Source: Yponomeuta sedellus (Eukaryota > Arthropoda > Insecta > Lepidoptera > Yponomeutidae). Taken from it: DNA of 64,000 nt. The DNA lies in contig OW203744.1 of NCBI GenBank assembly GCA_934045075.1, forward strand, positions 1,674,001 through 1,738,000. The letters are read 5' to 3'. The position numbers and the translations under genes were made by a program. This document shows positions 31,586-41,570 of this stretch, piece after piece. The notes beneath the pieces are model-generated. The model had not been told where the DNA came from, did not search any database, and saw nothing but the letters and a program-made list of their open reading frames with translations. Position 1 is the stretch's first letter. Each line of letters opens with the position of its first letter.

Positions 31586-31766
31586 TTGTAGACTTTTAGT
31601 CCGGATTTACTTACGGGTGTTGTTATATCTAGTGTGAGACAAGCAACCGACGACGCGAGCTCCGTCTCTGCTCACCATGATTAAGCTCTGCGAATCGGAG
31701 CGAAACCTGGTCAGACTTTTCCGATATAACAACACCCGTAAGTAAATCCGGACTAAAAGTCTACAA
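31586..31766. mobile_element. MITE with perfect 44-bp TIRs
   Basis: 31586-31629 and 31723-31766 are exact reverse complements, beginning TTGTAGACTTTTAGTCCGGA and ending GGTGTTGTTATATC. The core is only 93 bases. No clear target duplication. Half copies lie at 15387 and 6695, and a decayed end at 49045. Confidence 0.88.
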
Positions 31767-31854
31767 TGTGTTGTGCTTACGAAAGTTTTAGTTCAAAAAA
31801 AGGTTCTAACGTGTTTACATGTAAGTGCTCGCGACTGTTCACATACTTCGGCGC

Positions 31855-32194
31855 GTAAAATCGCCAGGCCACGGTAAGCACGCGTGGTATTTGAGACTAT
31901 ATATATTATCACTCTCTCTGAGAGAACTTACATAGAATTGCAAACCTGTATGTCCCTTGCACTGCTGGGGCACGGGTCTCTGCCTGCATTGCAGGAAGGT
32001 TAGGCCATCATACTCCACCACGGGGGCCAAGTACGGGTTGGTGGAGGTTTGTAAGACAGTGGCGGGCCATACTGTCAGATGTTATTAAGTCGCCCATAAG
32101 GCCTCTGACATGGCTTAACGACTGCCATTATATGACAGCCGGCACCAACGGCTTAACGTGCCACTAGCGGTAGTCACGGGACGCTCACCCATCC
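31855..32194 (-). mobile_element. SINE-E piece followed by SINE-B copy
   Basis: 31855-31935 is minus SINE-E (CACGCGTGGTATTTGAGA). 31943-32194 is minus SINE-B, ending at GGATGGGTGAGCGTCCCGTG, so the 5S-like segment is kept but the far 5' head is lost. Confidence 0.75.
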
Positions 32195-32506
32195 TATTAT
32201 GTACGACGATAATATAACAAGGTACTTATTTATATTATCGTCCGGAATAGCGCATAGGCTACTTTTTACGACGGAAAATACACATGGAATTTTTCACGCT
32301 CAAAGTTACAGGCGAATAATTTACTTTAAGCAAATTAACGAAAAAAGCAAATGTTTCCAAACGTGACGCGTTCAATCCTATGAATACCACTACTAATAAT
32401 TAAGAAACTTTTTAACAATTCAGGCTTTTTGGGTACGCCACACTTAAGTATGAAAACATTATTCACTTTAACTTAATAGCTTAGAGATAGTTTTAAGTTA
32501 AGTAAA
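32195..32506. other. Spacer
   Basis: Nothing recognised. Confidence 0.35.
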
Positions 32507-32704
32507 TATTATAAAGGCGAAATTTTGCGAGTGTGTATGTTTCTCACTTCTTCACGTCTAAACGGCTGGAGCGCTTTTAATAAAATTTGGTATGGGGTTA
32601 GCTGACACCCTGGATTAACACATAAGCTACCTTTTATTACGAAAAAATATCTTATTCCCGTGGGAAAATCGATAAACCACGGGTAACACCGCGGGGCACC
32701 TCTA
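32507..32704 (-). repeat. RTE-like LINE 3' tail
   Basis: Minus strand: GGTGCCCCGCGGTGTTACCC, GTGGTTTATCGATTTTCCCA and TTCGCCTTTATAATATT. The 86-residue frame over it is an artefact. Confidence 0.75.
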
Positions 32705-33165
32705 CGTATTATTAAAAAATAGTATTTATTATAATTATTATTATTTAAAAAAACATTCAGACAAATCAAAGTACGGCCCCTAGTGGGAATCGACCCCAGT
32801 AATCGGAAAAGTATTTAAACTGCCGGCAGAATTTGTTTTTCCATTCCACGGTCAATTAGGTGTACCTGTACCTATTAACATAAATACCTAGATGACGTCA
32901 CGAAACGATTAGTTACCCAGGTAAGTAGGTACCTGCTTTGCACGAGACGCCAAGGTTGACTTGAGGATAACGATATTACCTTCCAGTTAGAGTTTGAACC
33001 TTACTTCTTATCCTTAACAGAATGTTTAATATGCCTTGAGAAAAGATGGTCAGAGTGGCCTTTTTTCCGCTGTCTCTTTCTGCACTACAATACGGCCCAA
33101 AGGCAGCGGCATACAATTTAAAATTAATTTTTTTTAACTTACGATGTAACATAAACATAACATAA
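32705..33165. other. A/T-rich spacer
   Basis: Nothing recognised. Confidence 0.35.
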
Positions 33166-33457
33166 CACTATTTTTATTTTTAATGCACTAACCCGTGTTA
33201 AGGAACAAATTTAAAAACCTATTTAGAGGCTAAAAATTTCACCCATGCCGGGATTCGAACCCGCAACCTCTGGCTATCCGTGCCAGCGCTCTACCAATTG
33301 AGCCAATGGGCGACTCACGGCATCAGTGAAATTTCGAACCTCTTTACACTATTATCTGTATTACGTACAGGCAATAATACAGAGAATAGTGTAGTGTGAA
33401 ATTTTTAGCCTCAAAATAGGTTTTAAATTTGTTCCTTAGCACGGGTTAGTGCATTAA
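33166..33457. mobile_element. SINE-A hairpin copy
   Basis: 33166-33373 is a near-complete minus copy with tail CACTATTTTTATTTTTAATG. It turns at 33374 into a plus-strand stretch of AATACAGAGAATAGTGTAG joined to the 3' end (TTCCTTAGCACGGGTTAGTG). The plus arm lacks the tRNA domain. Confidence 0.8.
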
Positions 33458-33738
33458 AGTTCTTAGTTACTGGGTTGGAATTGTTATTCTGTGTCTTCAT
33501 ACCATAGATTTTGGGAAGTAATTAAAACCCACCAAGGTGCTTTCTGTAACCTTCACGCGTCTACGTGCCGGGTGTCGAGTGACAATGTGCCATTGAGCTG
33601 AGTCACACGAGGGGAAGTCGCAAGGCTTCCTCGTAGCATGTCCGAAGCACTTTAGGGGTTATCATCATATAGGGTGTTGTAAACTCCCCAAATATTACTT
33701 TGAAAACTTTTAACATAGTTTGTTAGTTTGAAAGAGTC
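33458..33738. other. Spacer
   Basis: Nothing recognised. Confidence 0.3.
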
Positions 33739-33891
33739 TTCTTCTTTAGGCTATATTAGTCCACTGCTGGACATAGCCCTCCCCTAATGAGCGCCATAGC
33801 GCCCTGTCTCCAGCTTGCCGCATCCAGCATCTGCCTGCAGTTTTTCGCAGATCGTCATCCCACCTGGTCGGAGGGCGTCCTACACTACGTT
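33739..33891 (-). pseudogene. LINE-C reverse transcriptase C-terminus
   Basis: Minus strand encodes the C-terminal motif of RTE-like reverse transcriptases (GRPP.RW.DDLRK.AG..W...A..R..W...GEGYVQQWT) and ends in TATAGCCTAAAGAAGAAG. Only the last 50 or so codons remain, a 5'-truncated insertion. Confidence 0.7.
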
Positions 33892-34064
33892 AGAAAGAGT
33901 GTAATTTAAAAAAAATGGTAAATAAATAACGGCGGGCACCATCCTGATTCAAACCTACGATCCGTCTCATGTAAGTTGTTACAACTAGACCAGCGAGGAA
34001 GTAAAAAAAATAATCTATATCAACGAATTACACAATCCCTAAAAGCCATCTATCCATCAATCAA

Positions 34065-34270
34065 AAAGGTTTTCTTTAAAGTAGCACACAAACTGGGACT
34101 TAGTGAACGTTACAAGTTAAAAACCTATTTAAAGGCTAAAAATTCCACCCATGCCGGGATTCGAACCGGCGACCTCTGGCTATCCGTGCCAGCGCTCTTT
34201 CCAGCTGAGCTAATGGGCGACTCACTGGCATCAGTGGAATTTCGAACCTCTTTACGTAATACAGAGAACA
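34065..34270 (-). mobile_element. Family K piece joined to SINE-A copy
   Basis: 34065-34117 is K (AAACTGGGACTTAGTGAACG). 34118-34270 is a minus SINE-A with B-box complement GGATTCGAACC, missing its outer 3' tail. Confidence 0.7.
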
Positions 34271-34460
34271 TTGTAGTGCACACCACTATTCGAAAACTCG
34301 ATCTTTTGCTGAAGTTTTACGATCCATCCAACTAAAGACGAGTCATAAACTTCGCCACAAACGAAATGCCAATTGTCTTTCAAAGGTTTCAGCAAAATGA
34401 AAAAACAAAACTGGCCAAGTACAAGTTGGACTCGTGCATAGATGGTTCCGTCGTCGTTCT

Positions 34461-34600
34461 AGTCTGCTGCCACTGCTGGACATAGCCCTCCCCTAATGAG
34501 CGCCATAGCGCCCTGTCTTCAGCTTGCAGCATCCAGCATCTGCCTGAAGTATGTCGCAGATCGTCATTTTACCTAGTCAGAGGGCGTCCTGCACTACGAT
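34461..34600 (-). pseudogene. LINE-C reverse transcriptase C-terminus
   Basis: Second minus-strand copy within 600 bases, with the same codons as 33739-33891 but more substitutions (GTCATTTTACCTAGTCAGAG). Confidence 0.65.
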
Positions 34601-34794
34601 GGTTCCGTACCAGCACATAATGATATTTGTCCTACACCCGGTTTCTCGTACTCTATCGGTTTGATAATGTACTATTAATAGCTGTTACTATGTTTATTTG
34701 TATGTATTATATTCAATTGACATGATAGCTGTCAACTGCACTCTGTTCAAAAAAGTATACTGTAATATTTTGATTCGATTGATTAGAAATAGAG

Positions 34795-34910
34795 AGGTCT
34801 TAAATACTCCGCGTGCCCGCCGCGGATTGACGATTTCAGGCTCTGACGTTCTTGAACTCCTCAGACACTCAGGTTTCCTCGTGATATTTTGCTTCGCGAT
34901 AAGCGATGTT
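34795..34910 (+). repeat. SINE-E fragment
   Basis: GCGTGCCCGCCGCGGATTGA, GAACTCCTCAGACACTCAGG and TTTCCTCGTGATATTTTGCT. Confidence 0.65.
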
Positions 34911-35500
34911 TTTTAAAAAAAATAACTGGCGTCGTAGTTAAGGTTCAAGATATAATGCCCTGTGTAGGTCAGACAGACAGACAGACAGAAATTGTAAGTA
35001 TAGTGATTGTTGTAGGTATAAGGATCCTGTGGGAACATTTCGGGAACGGAACCCTAAAAAAGACAACCCGATCACTCTGAAGTCGAAGCAAAACATTTGA
35101 CACGCGCTTATAGTCAGGTAACTGTATGGCGGGCCACAGTTAGGTGCGAGAGGGACGGTGATACACGAGCGAGAGGGACGGGGCGGCGATCAATTCGCGC
35201 ACGCGCAAGTGGAGTGTGAACGCGTGTAGGGTTGTCACTACGGGGTGACTAAGAATTTAGACAAATTTTAAGGGGAACCTAGTCTCCAGACTTTCAGGGG
35301 GGGCTGAGGCCAAAATCTTTGTTCAAATCAAATCATAGTATTTCATTCAAAATCACACAGAAACTGGGACTGACTATCAATCTACTTAATTAATGTTACC
35401 TTTTTTATCCTTATCTTCAACAAAGTTCAGCAGCAATATTCAGTAGTACTCTTCAAACCAGCATTCAAATAAAATCAAATCCGATGGATTTTATTCATAA
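34911..35500. other. Stretch with a C+G-rich patch, no gene
   Basis: (AGAC) run at 34969-34988. 35095-35240 is CpG-rich with repeated GCGAGAGGGACGG words. No frame accepted. Confidence 0.4.
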
Positions 35501-35678
35501 CTAGCTGACCCAGCGAACTTCGTACCGCCTAACAGTCGATTCTTTATTTTCCCCTCCGTAAGAACCATCCTCGTACTTCAAGGAATATTCTAAAAAAAGA
35601 ATTAGCGAAATCGCTTTAGCTGCTCTCGAGATTTGCGCTTACCAACACATTCAGCAATTTATTTTTATATTATAGAGA
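35501..35678 (+). repeat. Family H copy
   Basis: ACTAGCTGACCCAGCGAACT to ATTTTTATATTATAGAG. Confidence 0.75.
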
Positions 35679-35696
35679 GGATCTTGATCATTTTGT

Positions 35697-35895
35697 CGGC
35701 CTTTGTGGCCCAGCCTAGCGCATCTGCATATCATGCAAGAGGTCCCGGGTTTGAACCCCGACTGGGGACAAAAAAAACCCCAGGTCTTGGATGTTTACAT
35801 GTTAGTGATGTCATTGTTTCTGGTTTTCACGACACAAGGTATCCTAGTGTGGGGCCAGAAGCAATGTTAGTGCCTGTATGTAAATGTTATGTTTA
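35697..35895 (+). mobile_element. SINE-D copy
   Basis: Damaged tRNA-Gly-like head with GGTCCCGGGTTTGAACCCCG, then AGGTCTTGGATGTTTACATG and TAGTGTGGGGCCAGAAGCAA. Confidence 0.75.
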
Positions 35896-36070
35896 GGAGA
35901 AAAAACGGAAAAAAACCTTCATCCAAGCGTATCTTAGCCATCTTGGGATAAGATATTCTGCCGGCAATTCTGCCAGCGTGTAGGGGTCCTTTGTTTCAGA
36001 TGTTTTCCGGAGTAGTTTGTTTAGTTAGGATTTTTTCGATGCCAAAATTATTTTTGTATATTTGTTTTGT

Positions 36071-36144
36071 TTAAAAACCTATTTAGAGGCTAAAAATTTC
36101 ACCCATGCCGGGATTCGAACCCGCAACCTCTGGCTATCCGTACC
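36071..36144 (-). repeat. SINE-A fragment
   Basis: TTAAAAACCTATTTAGAGGC to the anticodon-arm complement CTGGCTATCCGTACC, then stops abruptly. Confidence 0.7.
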
Positions 36145-36325
36145 TATTTGTCTATCTGGCTATTTGTTTTGTGTTCTTAACGAAACTTTTAGTAAATATT
36201 GTTTGCATGTGGATAAACAATGATATCAACCCTTTGTATGTCCTCACTGTTGGGGCACCCCTTTCTAACGCCATGGCAGTTCCAACCACTTTGATTTGGA
36301 TTCACAGTTTATATACATACATACA

Positions 36326-36575
36326 TAACCTCACGCCTGTATCCCAGAGGGGTAGGCAGAGACCAGGGACTGCCACTTGTCTCGATCCTGACAGATCACC
36401 TTCGCTTCATCAACGTTCATAAGTCATTGCATGCACGGTTCCGGGTACTTTTTATCTTTCCCTTAGCTAATACACCCCCTATTTGGTCGATATATGTCCG
36501 CCTGGGACGTCCCTTACCAGCCCTTCCACTCACATTCGCAATATATATTGGTTTCGTCAATCTTTCACAGTTTAT
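36326..36575 (-). pseudogene. LINE-N reverse transcriptase C-terminus, frameshifted
   Basis: Minus strand encodes GKGRPRRTYIDQI, then IKSTRNRAC, then after a one-base slip near 36420 MNVDEAKVICQDRDKW and LVSAYPSG, ending in TGA at 36331-36333. This is the C-terminal end of a second non-LTR reverse transcriptase, different from LINE-C. Related pieces: 47620-47758 and 52120-52210. Confidence 0.7.
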
Positions 36576-36585
36576 ATATAACAAA

Positions 36586-36985
36586 ATAATCGGTAAGCAC
36601 GAATACTTAGAAATACTTTTTACCATTATCAATTTCAATTTATTTATTCAGACAACACAGGTCCAATAGTATTAGTAAAACAGTTGTCATGTCGATAAAT
36701 CATTACTACCTAATACTGTATTAATACAGTAATAGAGCCGACAACCCTGCTTCCCCGATCGTGCATGACGCATCCGCCGCCACACGTGCCCCGCACACAT
36801 CAATATTTATACGCACACATGCATAATGCATGCCGCCCGCGCTTCCTGTAAATGTAAAGCCTTACGGGGAAGGAAGGATGGATCGGGTTTTGGGTTGCCG
36901 GGATTCGGCTATCCGGCGGTCAGCCACTTTAATCTGGAAGTCAATGTTGTATGACGCTTCATCAACTTTATTTATTTATTAGAAT
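36586..36985. other. Stretch with a C+G-rich patch, no gene
   Basis: 36740-36950 is CpG-rich (GCATGACGCATCCGCCGCC) and does not match a family here. No frame. Confidence 0.4.
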
Positions 36986-36987
36986 TA

Positions 36988-37346
36988 GCGCTCGTGGCCT
37001 AGCCGAGCCGAGTGTTTGGAATCAATGACTTGAGTTAAGCAACCACAGGCGCGGTCAGGTGTAGGATGGTTGACCATCCCGTGACAAAAGAGCCGAGCGC
37101 TTCCGTGCTTCGCAAGGCACATTGAGCCGTTGATGCCGGCTGTCATGTAATGGCACTCGCTAAGCCATGTCAGAGGCTTTATGGCCGGCTTGATAACTCT
37201 GACAGTAAGGCCCGCCACTGTCCTGCAACCCTCCACCAACCCGGTCATGGGCCCCGTGTTGGAGTATGCCCTAACCTTCCTGCGATGCGGGAAAAGACCC
37301 GTGCCCCAGCAGTAGGGACATACAAGGGTTGATATCGTATCGTATA
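36988..37346 (+). mobile_element. SINE-B, full length
   Basis: Complete from GCGCTCGTGGCCTAGCCGAG to the tail GATATCGTATCGTATA. Positions 37032-37085 (GAGTTAAGCAACCACAGG, GCGCGGTC, GGATGG.TGACC) align with the box A to box C region of insect 5S rRNA. Used as the reference copy. Confidence 0.85.
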
Positions 37347-37402
37347 TTTACTAATCACGCTCTATTTGAGGCCTAAATCTTAACTAACCACGCTGTCTGG
37401 TG

Positions 37403-37585
37403 CGTGGTTACTATAGCCTCGGCTGCTATCGGATAGAATCGGAACTCATATGCCACTTAATTTCGAAATCAGAACTCTATCATCAGTACGAAAACCGGCG
37501 AAAATTGGCAAAAACCGAAGCCTACTCTAGAGTAGAGTATAGAATATACCTTCTAGAGCCCGATGTATATTCTAAACGCTAAAAG
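37403..37585 (-). mobile_element. MITE-I copy, ends decayed
   Basis: CCTCGGCTGCTATCGGATAG, CGAAAACCGGCGAAAATTGG, TACTCTAGAGTAGAG and GGTATATTCTAAAC-like right end. Confidence 0.65.
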
Positions 37586-37795
37586 ACTACACCGTCGCAT
37601 TTCGGCGAGAATTGTGATACAGCCACACGTAAAGGCATGCAAGTAAGATCTTAGACCTCGTTTACCATAGGCTGGGATGGAGGCAGTCATATACAAAAAA
37701 GGTAATGGAAATATCGTTCACATGACCCAATCATTTGTCACCCGCCGTCACCCAAGCCAGGATAATATCGCCGTTAGTGTGCGTCGTGAAATAAA

Positions 37796-38155
37796 ATCTA
37801 TATAAATAAAATTCAAAGTCCTGACTGACTGACTCACTTATCAACGCCCAGCTCAAGCCCATGGACCTAGGAAGCTGAAATTTTGCACAGCGGTTCTATA
37901 TTGTGGGCAAGGAATAAGACTAGATTTTTTGAAATTCAACCACTAAGAGGGCGAAAAGGGTTGCCAAAACTTGTATCGGAGGTGTAAAACATGATGTTTA
38001 ATTTTCTTGAAACTGAAAAAGATACTCTTCAACACAATTGATTGAAGACGTGTTTCGCCGTATTTTTTAAATTTAACCCTCAAGGGAGTGAACGGGGTTG
38101 CAAAATGTTGTAGTTACTGACGTCCACGCGGACGGAGTTGCGGGCGAAAGCTAGT
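37796..38155 (+). repeat. RTE-like 3' region, second type
   Basis: AAATTCAAAGTCCTGACTGA, GAAGCTGAAATTTTGCACAG, then CGTCCACGCGGACGGAGTTG and GGGCGAAAGCTAGT. Reverse copy at 46403-46768. The end CGCGGGCGAAAGCTAGTA is typical of RTE-type tails. Confidence 0.65.
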
Positions 38156-38210
38156 AAATAAATAAAAGTTCTGACTTTCACGGAACCAGCGAAGCTCTGA
38201 GGTATCTTTT

Positions 38211-38290
38211 TTTAATTAAAACTGTTTTTATACGGATTTATGCTCGTTTATTACATTTTTACAATTTTCCAACGTTTCGGCACTTTTTCA
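38211..38290. repeat. Half arm of the foldback at 11811
   Basis: TTAATTAAAACTGTTTTTAT to CCAACGTTTCGGCACTTTTT, then stops before the loop. Confidence 0.75.
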
Positions 38291-38439
38291 TCTTTTTTTA
38301 ATTTATTTATTTAAGGCACATAAGTATAATAAAATTAAACAAGACCAACATCACAAAAACCTGGGAGGCTCATGCGTGATTTTCGGACTACACTCTATAC
38401 AATACACAACTATTTGTATTATATAATATGGTACCTAAT

Positions 38440-38600
38440 AGAAATAGAAATATCTTTATTGAGAAATTCAATTTGCCACAGTTATTTATGAAGCCCTTGC
38501 TCTCGAACTAGGATAACCTGTGCGTCAAGAGCAAGTGTCTTCCCTTAACTAAGTGTAACAATCAGGTGCAAATTAGTGCTAAACAATGTACCATACAAAA
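38440..38600 (-). repeat. LINE-V 3' end
   Basis: Reverse of 2590-2712. On the minus strand it ends CTCAATAAAGATATTTCTAT, a polyadenylation-like word followed by a TTTCTA repeat. Confidence 0.65.
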
Positions 38601-38621
38601 AAGGAAAACAAAGAGTTATAA

Positions 38622-38865
38622 TTACACTATTTTTATTTTTAATGCACTAACCCGTGCTAAGGAACAAATTTAAAAACCTATTTAGAGGCTAAAAATTTCA
38701 CCCATGCCGGGATTCGAACCCGCAACCTCTGGCTATCCGTACCAGCGCTCTACCAATTGAGCAATTGGTATTGGCTCAATTGGTAGAGCGCTGGTACGGA
38801 TAGCCAGAGGTTGCGGGTTCGAATCCCGGCATGGGTGAAATTTTTAGCCTCTAAATAGGTTTTTA
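38622..38865. mobile_element. SINE-A palindrome with 12-bp target duplication
   Basis: AAAGAGTTATAA occurs at 38610-38621 and 38866-38877. Between them, 38669-38765 and 38771-38867 are reverse complements over about 96 bases, with only AATTGG-like bases at the turn. The left outer part also has the complete 3' tail on the minus strand (TAGCACGGGTTAGTGCATTA). The whole palindrome therefore entered as one insertion. Confidence 0.9.
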
Positions 38866-38968
38866 AAAGAGTTATAAATTTTATACAAAGCAAAAACAGA
38901 GAAACTTGCTAGAGCTAGGACATTTCAAAAAGACATTTAATAAACATTAAGTTGATTAACTTAATCCC

Positions 38969-39000
38969 GGATTCACTTACTTGCTCAAGTAAGTGAATCC
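38969..39000. other. Short hairpin
   Basis: GGATTCACTTACTT and AAGTAAGTGAATCC are exact reverse complements around GCTC. Confidence 0.7.
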
Positions 39001-39013
39001 GAAATCAAGCGAC

Positions 39014-39215
39014 GACCTCTGTGGCGTAGCGGTAGCGCGTCTGCCTACCATGCAAGAGGTCCCGGGTTCGAATCCCGGCTGGGAACAAAAAAGAACCCAG
39101 GTCTTGGATGTTAACAAGTTTATGATGTTGTTTCTGGTTCCCACGACACAGGGTATCCTAGTGTGGGGCCAGAAGCATTGTATGTGCTTGGATGTAAATG
39201 TTATGTTATATGTGG
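39014..39215 (+). mobile_element. SINE-D, best copy
   Basis: The head GACCTCTGTGGCGTAGCGGT, the loop CTACCAT (anticodon ACC, glycine) and B-box GGGTTCGAATCCC make a tRNA-Gly-like domain. The body follows with TCTTGGATGTTAACAAGTTT and CCCACGACACAGGGTATCCT. Confidence 0.8.
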
Positions 39216-39515
39216 TGCTTGAAAGTAAGTTCGAACATTAGTTTTAGCTTAAGACGTATGTACCTTTTCAATATACCTATCACGGCATGTTGACAAACAC
39301 TAATCAAAGTCAAGACACATTTCCTGTGAGAACGAGCCGGCATCGGCTTCTCATAACAGCCGCATTGTTGTACACCGCTATTGTCTAGAACTCTAGACGT
39401 TTAGCAACTGGGTGGCAGGGTGTTGTGGCAATAGCTTTGACTAAACAAACGCGCTTTTCCGCAGGATAAGCAGACTATATTTAATTTCATTTCATTTATT
39501 CAATACAGTCATGAA

Positions 39516-39678
39516 CGTAGTGTAGGACGCCCTCCCAACAGGTGGGATGACAATCTGCGAAAAACTGCCGGCAGATGCTGGGTGCGGCAAGCTGAAGACA
39601 GGGCGCTATGGCGCTCATTAGGGGAGGGCTATGTCCAGCAGTGGACTACATAATATAGCCTGAAGAAGAAGAAGAAGA
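39516..39678 (+). pseudogene. LINE-C reverse transcriptase C-terminus, intact frame
   Basis: 46 codons from 39516 encode RSVGRPPNRWDDNLRKTAG, RCWVRQAEDRALW and GEGYVQQWTT, ending in TAA at 39651-39653. Then comes GCCTGAAGAAGAAGAAGA. The match to the shared C-terminal motif of RTE-like LINEs is clear. The element is 5'-truncated, so this is a fragment and not a gene. It directly abuts the (CATA) array. Confidence 0.75.
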
Positions 39679-39698
39679 CATATATACATTCATACATA

Positions 39699-39843
39699 GA
39701 TACATACATACATACATACATACATACATACATACATACATACATACATACATACATACATACATACATACATACATACATACATACATACATACATACA
39801 TACATACATACATACATACATACATACATACATACATACATAC
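39699..39843. repeat. (CATA)n microsatellite
   Basis: About 145 bases, some 36 units, uninterrupted. It starts immediately 3' of the LINE-C A/G-rich tail, so it may have grown from the inserted tail. The minus frames of repeating VCMY are artefacts. Confidence 0.97.
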
Positions 39844-39929
39844 AAACAAAAACTTGGCTAAACTTGGTATACATCTTCAGTACCTATGACGTTGTTATGA
39901 CCTTATAAGTAATATGCAATTAAAAAACT

Positions 39930-40050
39930 AAGTTTTTCTGTCCTTTTTTCTCCAAAATGATCTAGATTTTGAAATGGACACCTAGTTTGACTTGTAACGT
40001 TCATTAAGCCGCAGTTTCTGCCCTACTTTGAATAAAACCCTTTCATTTCA
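39930..40050 (+). repeat. Family K copy
   Basis: Close match to 12296-12432. Confidence 0.65.
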
Positions 40051-40580
40051 TAAATAGCAGCATCATAAAAAAATATCCAAGAATTTGACAGATATGAACA
40101 TCATATTTCTAGGATGAATATATGATAGTCTATTAAGGCTTATGAAAGTTTTAGTTCAAAAACATTGCTTTGTTTTTCTATGCTCGCACGCCAGTTACGG
40201 TTCGAGGTTTTGAACAGAGTTGTACAGTACAGATTGGTACAAAGTTGTACTAAGTTTTACTAGCCTGACGACAAATCGATTAGTTTTATCCTTGACTTTC
40301 ATAGTGATGGGTAAAATTGCCGACATCCGTGCACTGTCAACAATGGCCGTGCTACGAGTATGATGGTGGGTGGTTCACATGGTTGTCGTATTAATTTAGT
40401 TTTTAGATAAAGGCGGGTTGTGTAAAAGCGATGGCTTCTCTGTAATAGCTTCACGGAGATGTTGATTAGATGATTTTCTAACCGAAAGTACCTACCAGGG
40501 TTACAATGACATCTTCACTTACTGAAACTGAAAATACTAGATTACTGGTGTACAATAAAGAATTATCGATCGATCGATAG
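40051..40580. other. Stretch without a gene
   Basis: Nothing recognised except TTACTGGTGTACAATAAAGA at 40544-40565, another LINE-F-type end, followed by a (GATC)-like run. Confidence 0.4.
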
Positions 40581-40896
40581 AGAGGCCGCCAATTGTACTA
40601 TGTATATTTGCAACTGTTTTGTATTTATACTATTTTTATTTTTAATGCACTAACCCGTGCTAAGGACAAATTTGAAAACCTATTTAGAGGCTAAAAATTT
40701 CACCCATGCCGGGATTCGAACTCGCAACCTCTGGCTTTCCGTGCCAGCGCTCTACCAATTGAGCCAATGGGCGACTCACCGACATCAGTGAAATTTCGAA
40801 CCTCTTTACACTATTCTCTGTATTACGTACAGGCAGCGACAGTGTTTTGTATTTGTTGTTTTTCCAGTGTACAATAAAGAATATTCTTATCTTATT
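40581..40896 (+). repeat. LINE-F variant 3' end split by a SINE
   Basis: 40581-40626 and 40843-40896 join to give exactly the order seen in the uninterrupted copy at 22312-22432 (AGGCCGCCAATTGTACTAT, TTTGTATTTGTTGTTTTTCC, GTGTACAATAAAGAATATTC). Confidence 0.85.
40627..40842 (-). mobile_element. SINE-A copy inserted in LINE-F, 12-bp duplication
   Basis: TGTTTTGTATTT flanks both sides (40615-40626, 40843-40854). On the minus strand the element runs from TGTCGCTGCCTGTACGTAAT (5'-truncated) to the tail GCATTAAAAATAAAAATAGT. The tRNA-like domain has B-box GGTTCGAATCC changed to GAGTTCGAATCC. This copy proves the 3' end and the mode of insertion. Confidence 0.92.
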
Positions 40897-41120
40897 GATC
40901 TATCTTTTTGCCTTCTTTCTTTCTTTTTTTGTAAATGTAATGTTTCAAGTTTGTTTTATGTTTTTGGGGTGTGTACTGTTTCTATAATGCTTTTTCTTCA
41001 TCTTAATTTTCTTCTTTTATTCTATACATGAGTATCTGTATGTATTGCGCTCTACGAATAAAACTGAGTACCTAACGATAACAAAATATTCGATTCGGTA
41101 TTTTTGAAATAGGTTTTCTG

Positions 41121-41570
41121 ATTACACTATTTTTATTTTTAATGCACTAACCCGTGCTAAGGAACAAATTTAAAAACCTATTTAGAGGCTAAAAATTTCA
41201 CCCATGCCGGGATTCGAACCCGCAACCTCTGGCTATCCGTACCAGCGCTCTACCAATTGAGCCAATGGGCGACTCACGGCATCAGTGAAATTTCGAACCT
41301 CTTTACAATATTCTCTGTATTACGTACAGGCAGCGACATCTGGCTTAAGCAAATTGCATTACATACAGCCCCGACTACCTACTTTGCAGTTAGGTTTTAA
41401 CATCGGAACGATATCACTGTACACACATGATTACACTATTTTTATTTTTAATGCACTAACCCGTGCTAAGGAACAAATTTAAAAACCTATTTAGAGGCTA
41501 AAAATTTCACCCATGCCGGGATTCGAACCCGCAACCTCTGGCTATCCGTACCAGCGCTCTTTCTGTTTTA
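41121..41570 (-). mobile_element. SINE-A tandem dimer with 10-bp target duplication
   Basis: Two units, both minus: 41121-41424 is the longest copy here and 41425-41559 a second 3' part, each beginning ATTACACTATTTTTATTTTT. AGGTTTTCTG lies at 41111-41120 and 41571-41580. The full unit shows a 5' leader of about 165 bases before the tRNA-like domain (GATATCGTTCCGATGTTAAA, GTAGTCGGGGCTG). Confidence 0.85.

Noticed and set aside
33739..34600. Active LINE with reverse transcriptase
   Set aside because: Only C-terminal scraps of the protein are present. No catalytic motif (YADD-type) or endonuclease is found in the window.
38773..38840. tRNA genes at the many box A/B-box sequences
   Set aside because: The anticodon loops lack T33, the acceptor and T-stem are out of register by a base, and every one lies inside a repeat body, so these are SINE parts.
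39629..39874. Cysteine-rich repeating VCMY protein
   Set aside because: Translation of the (CATA) microsatellite.
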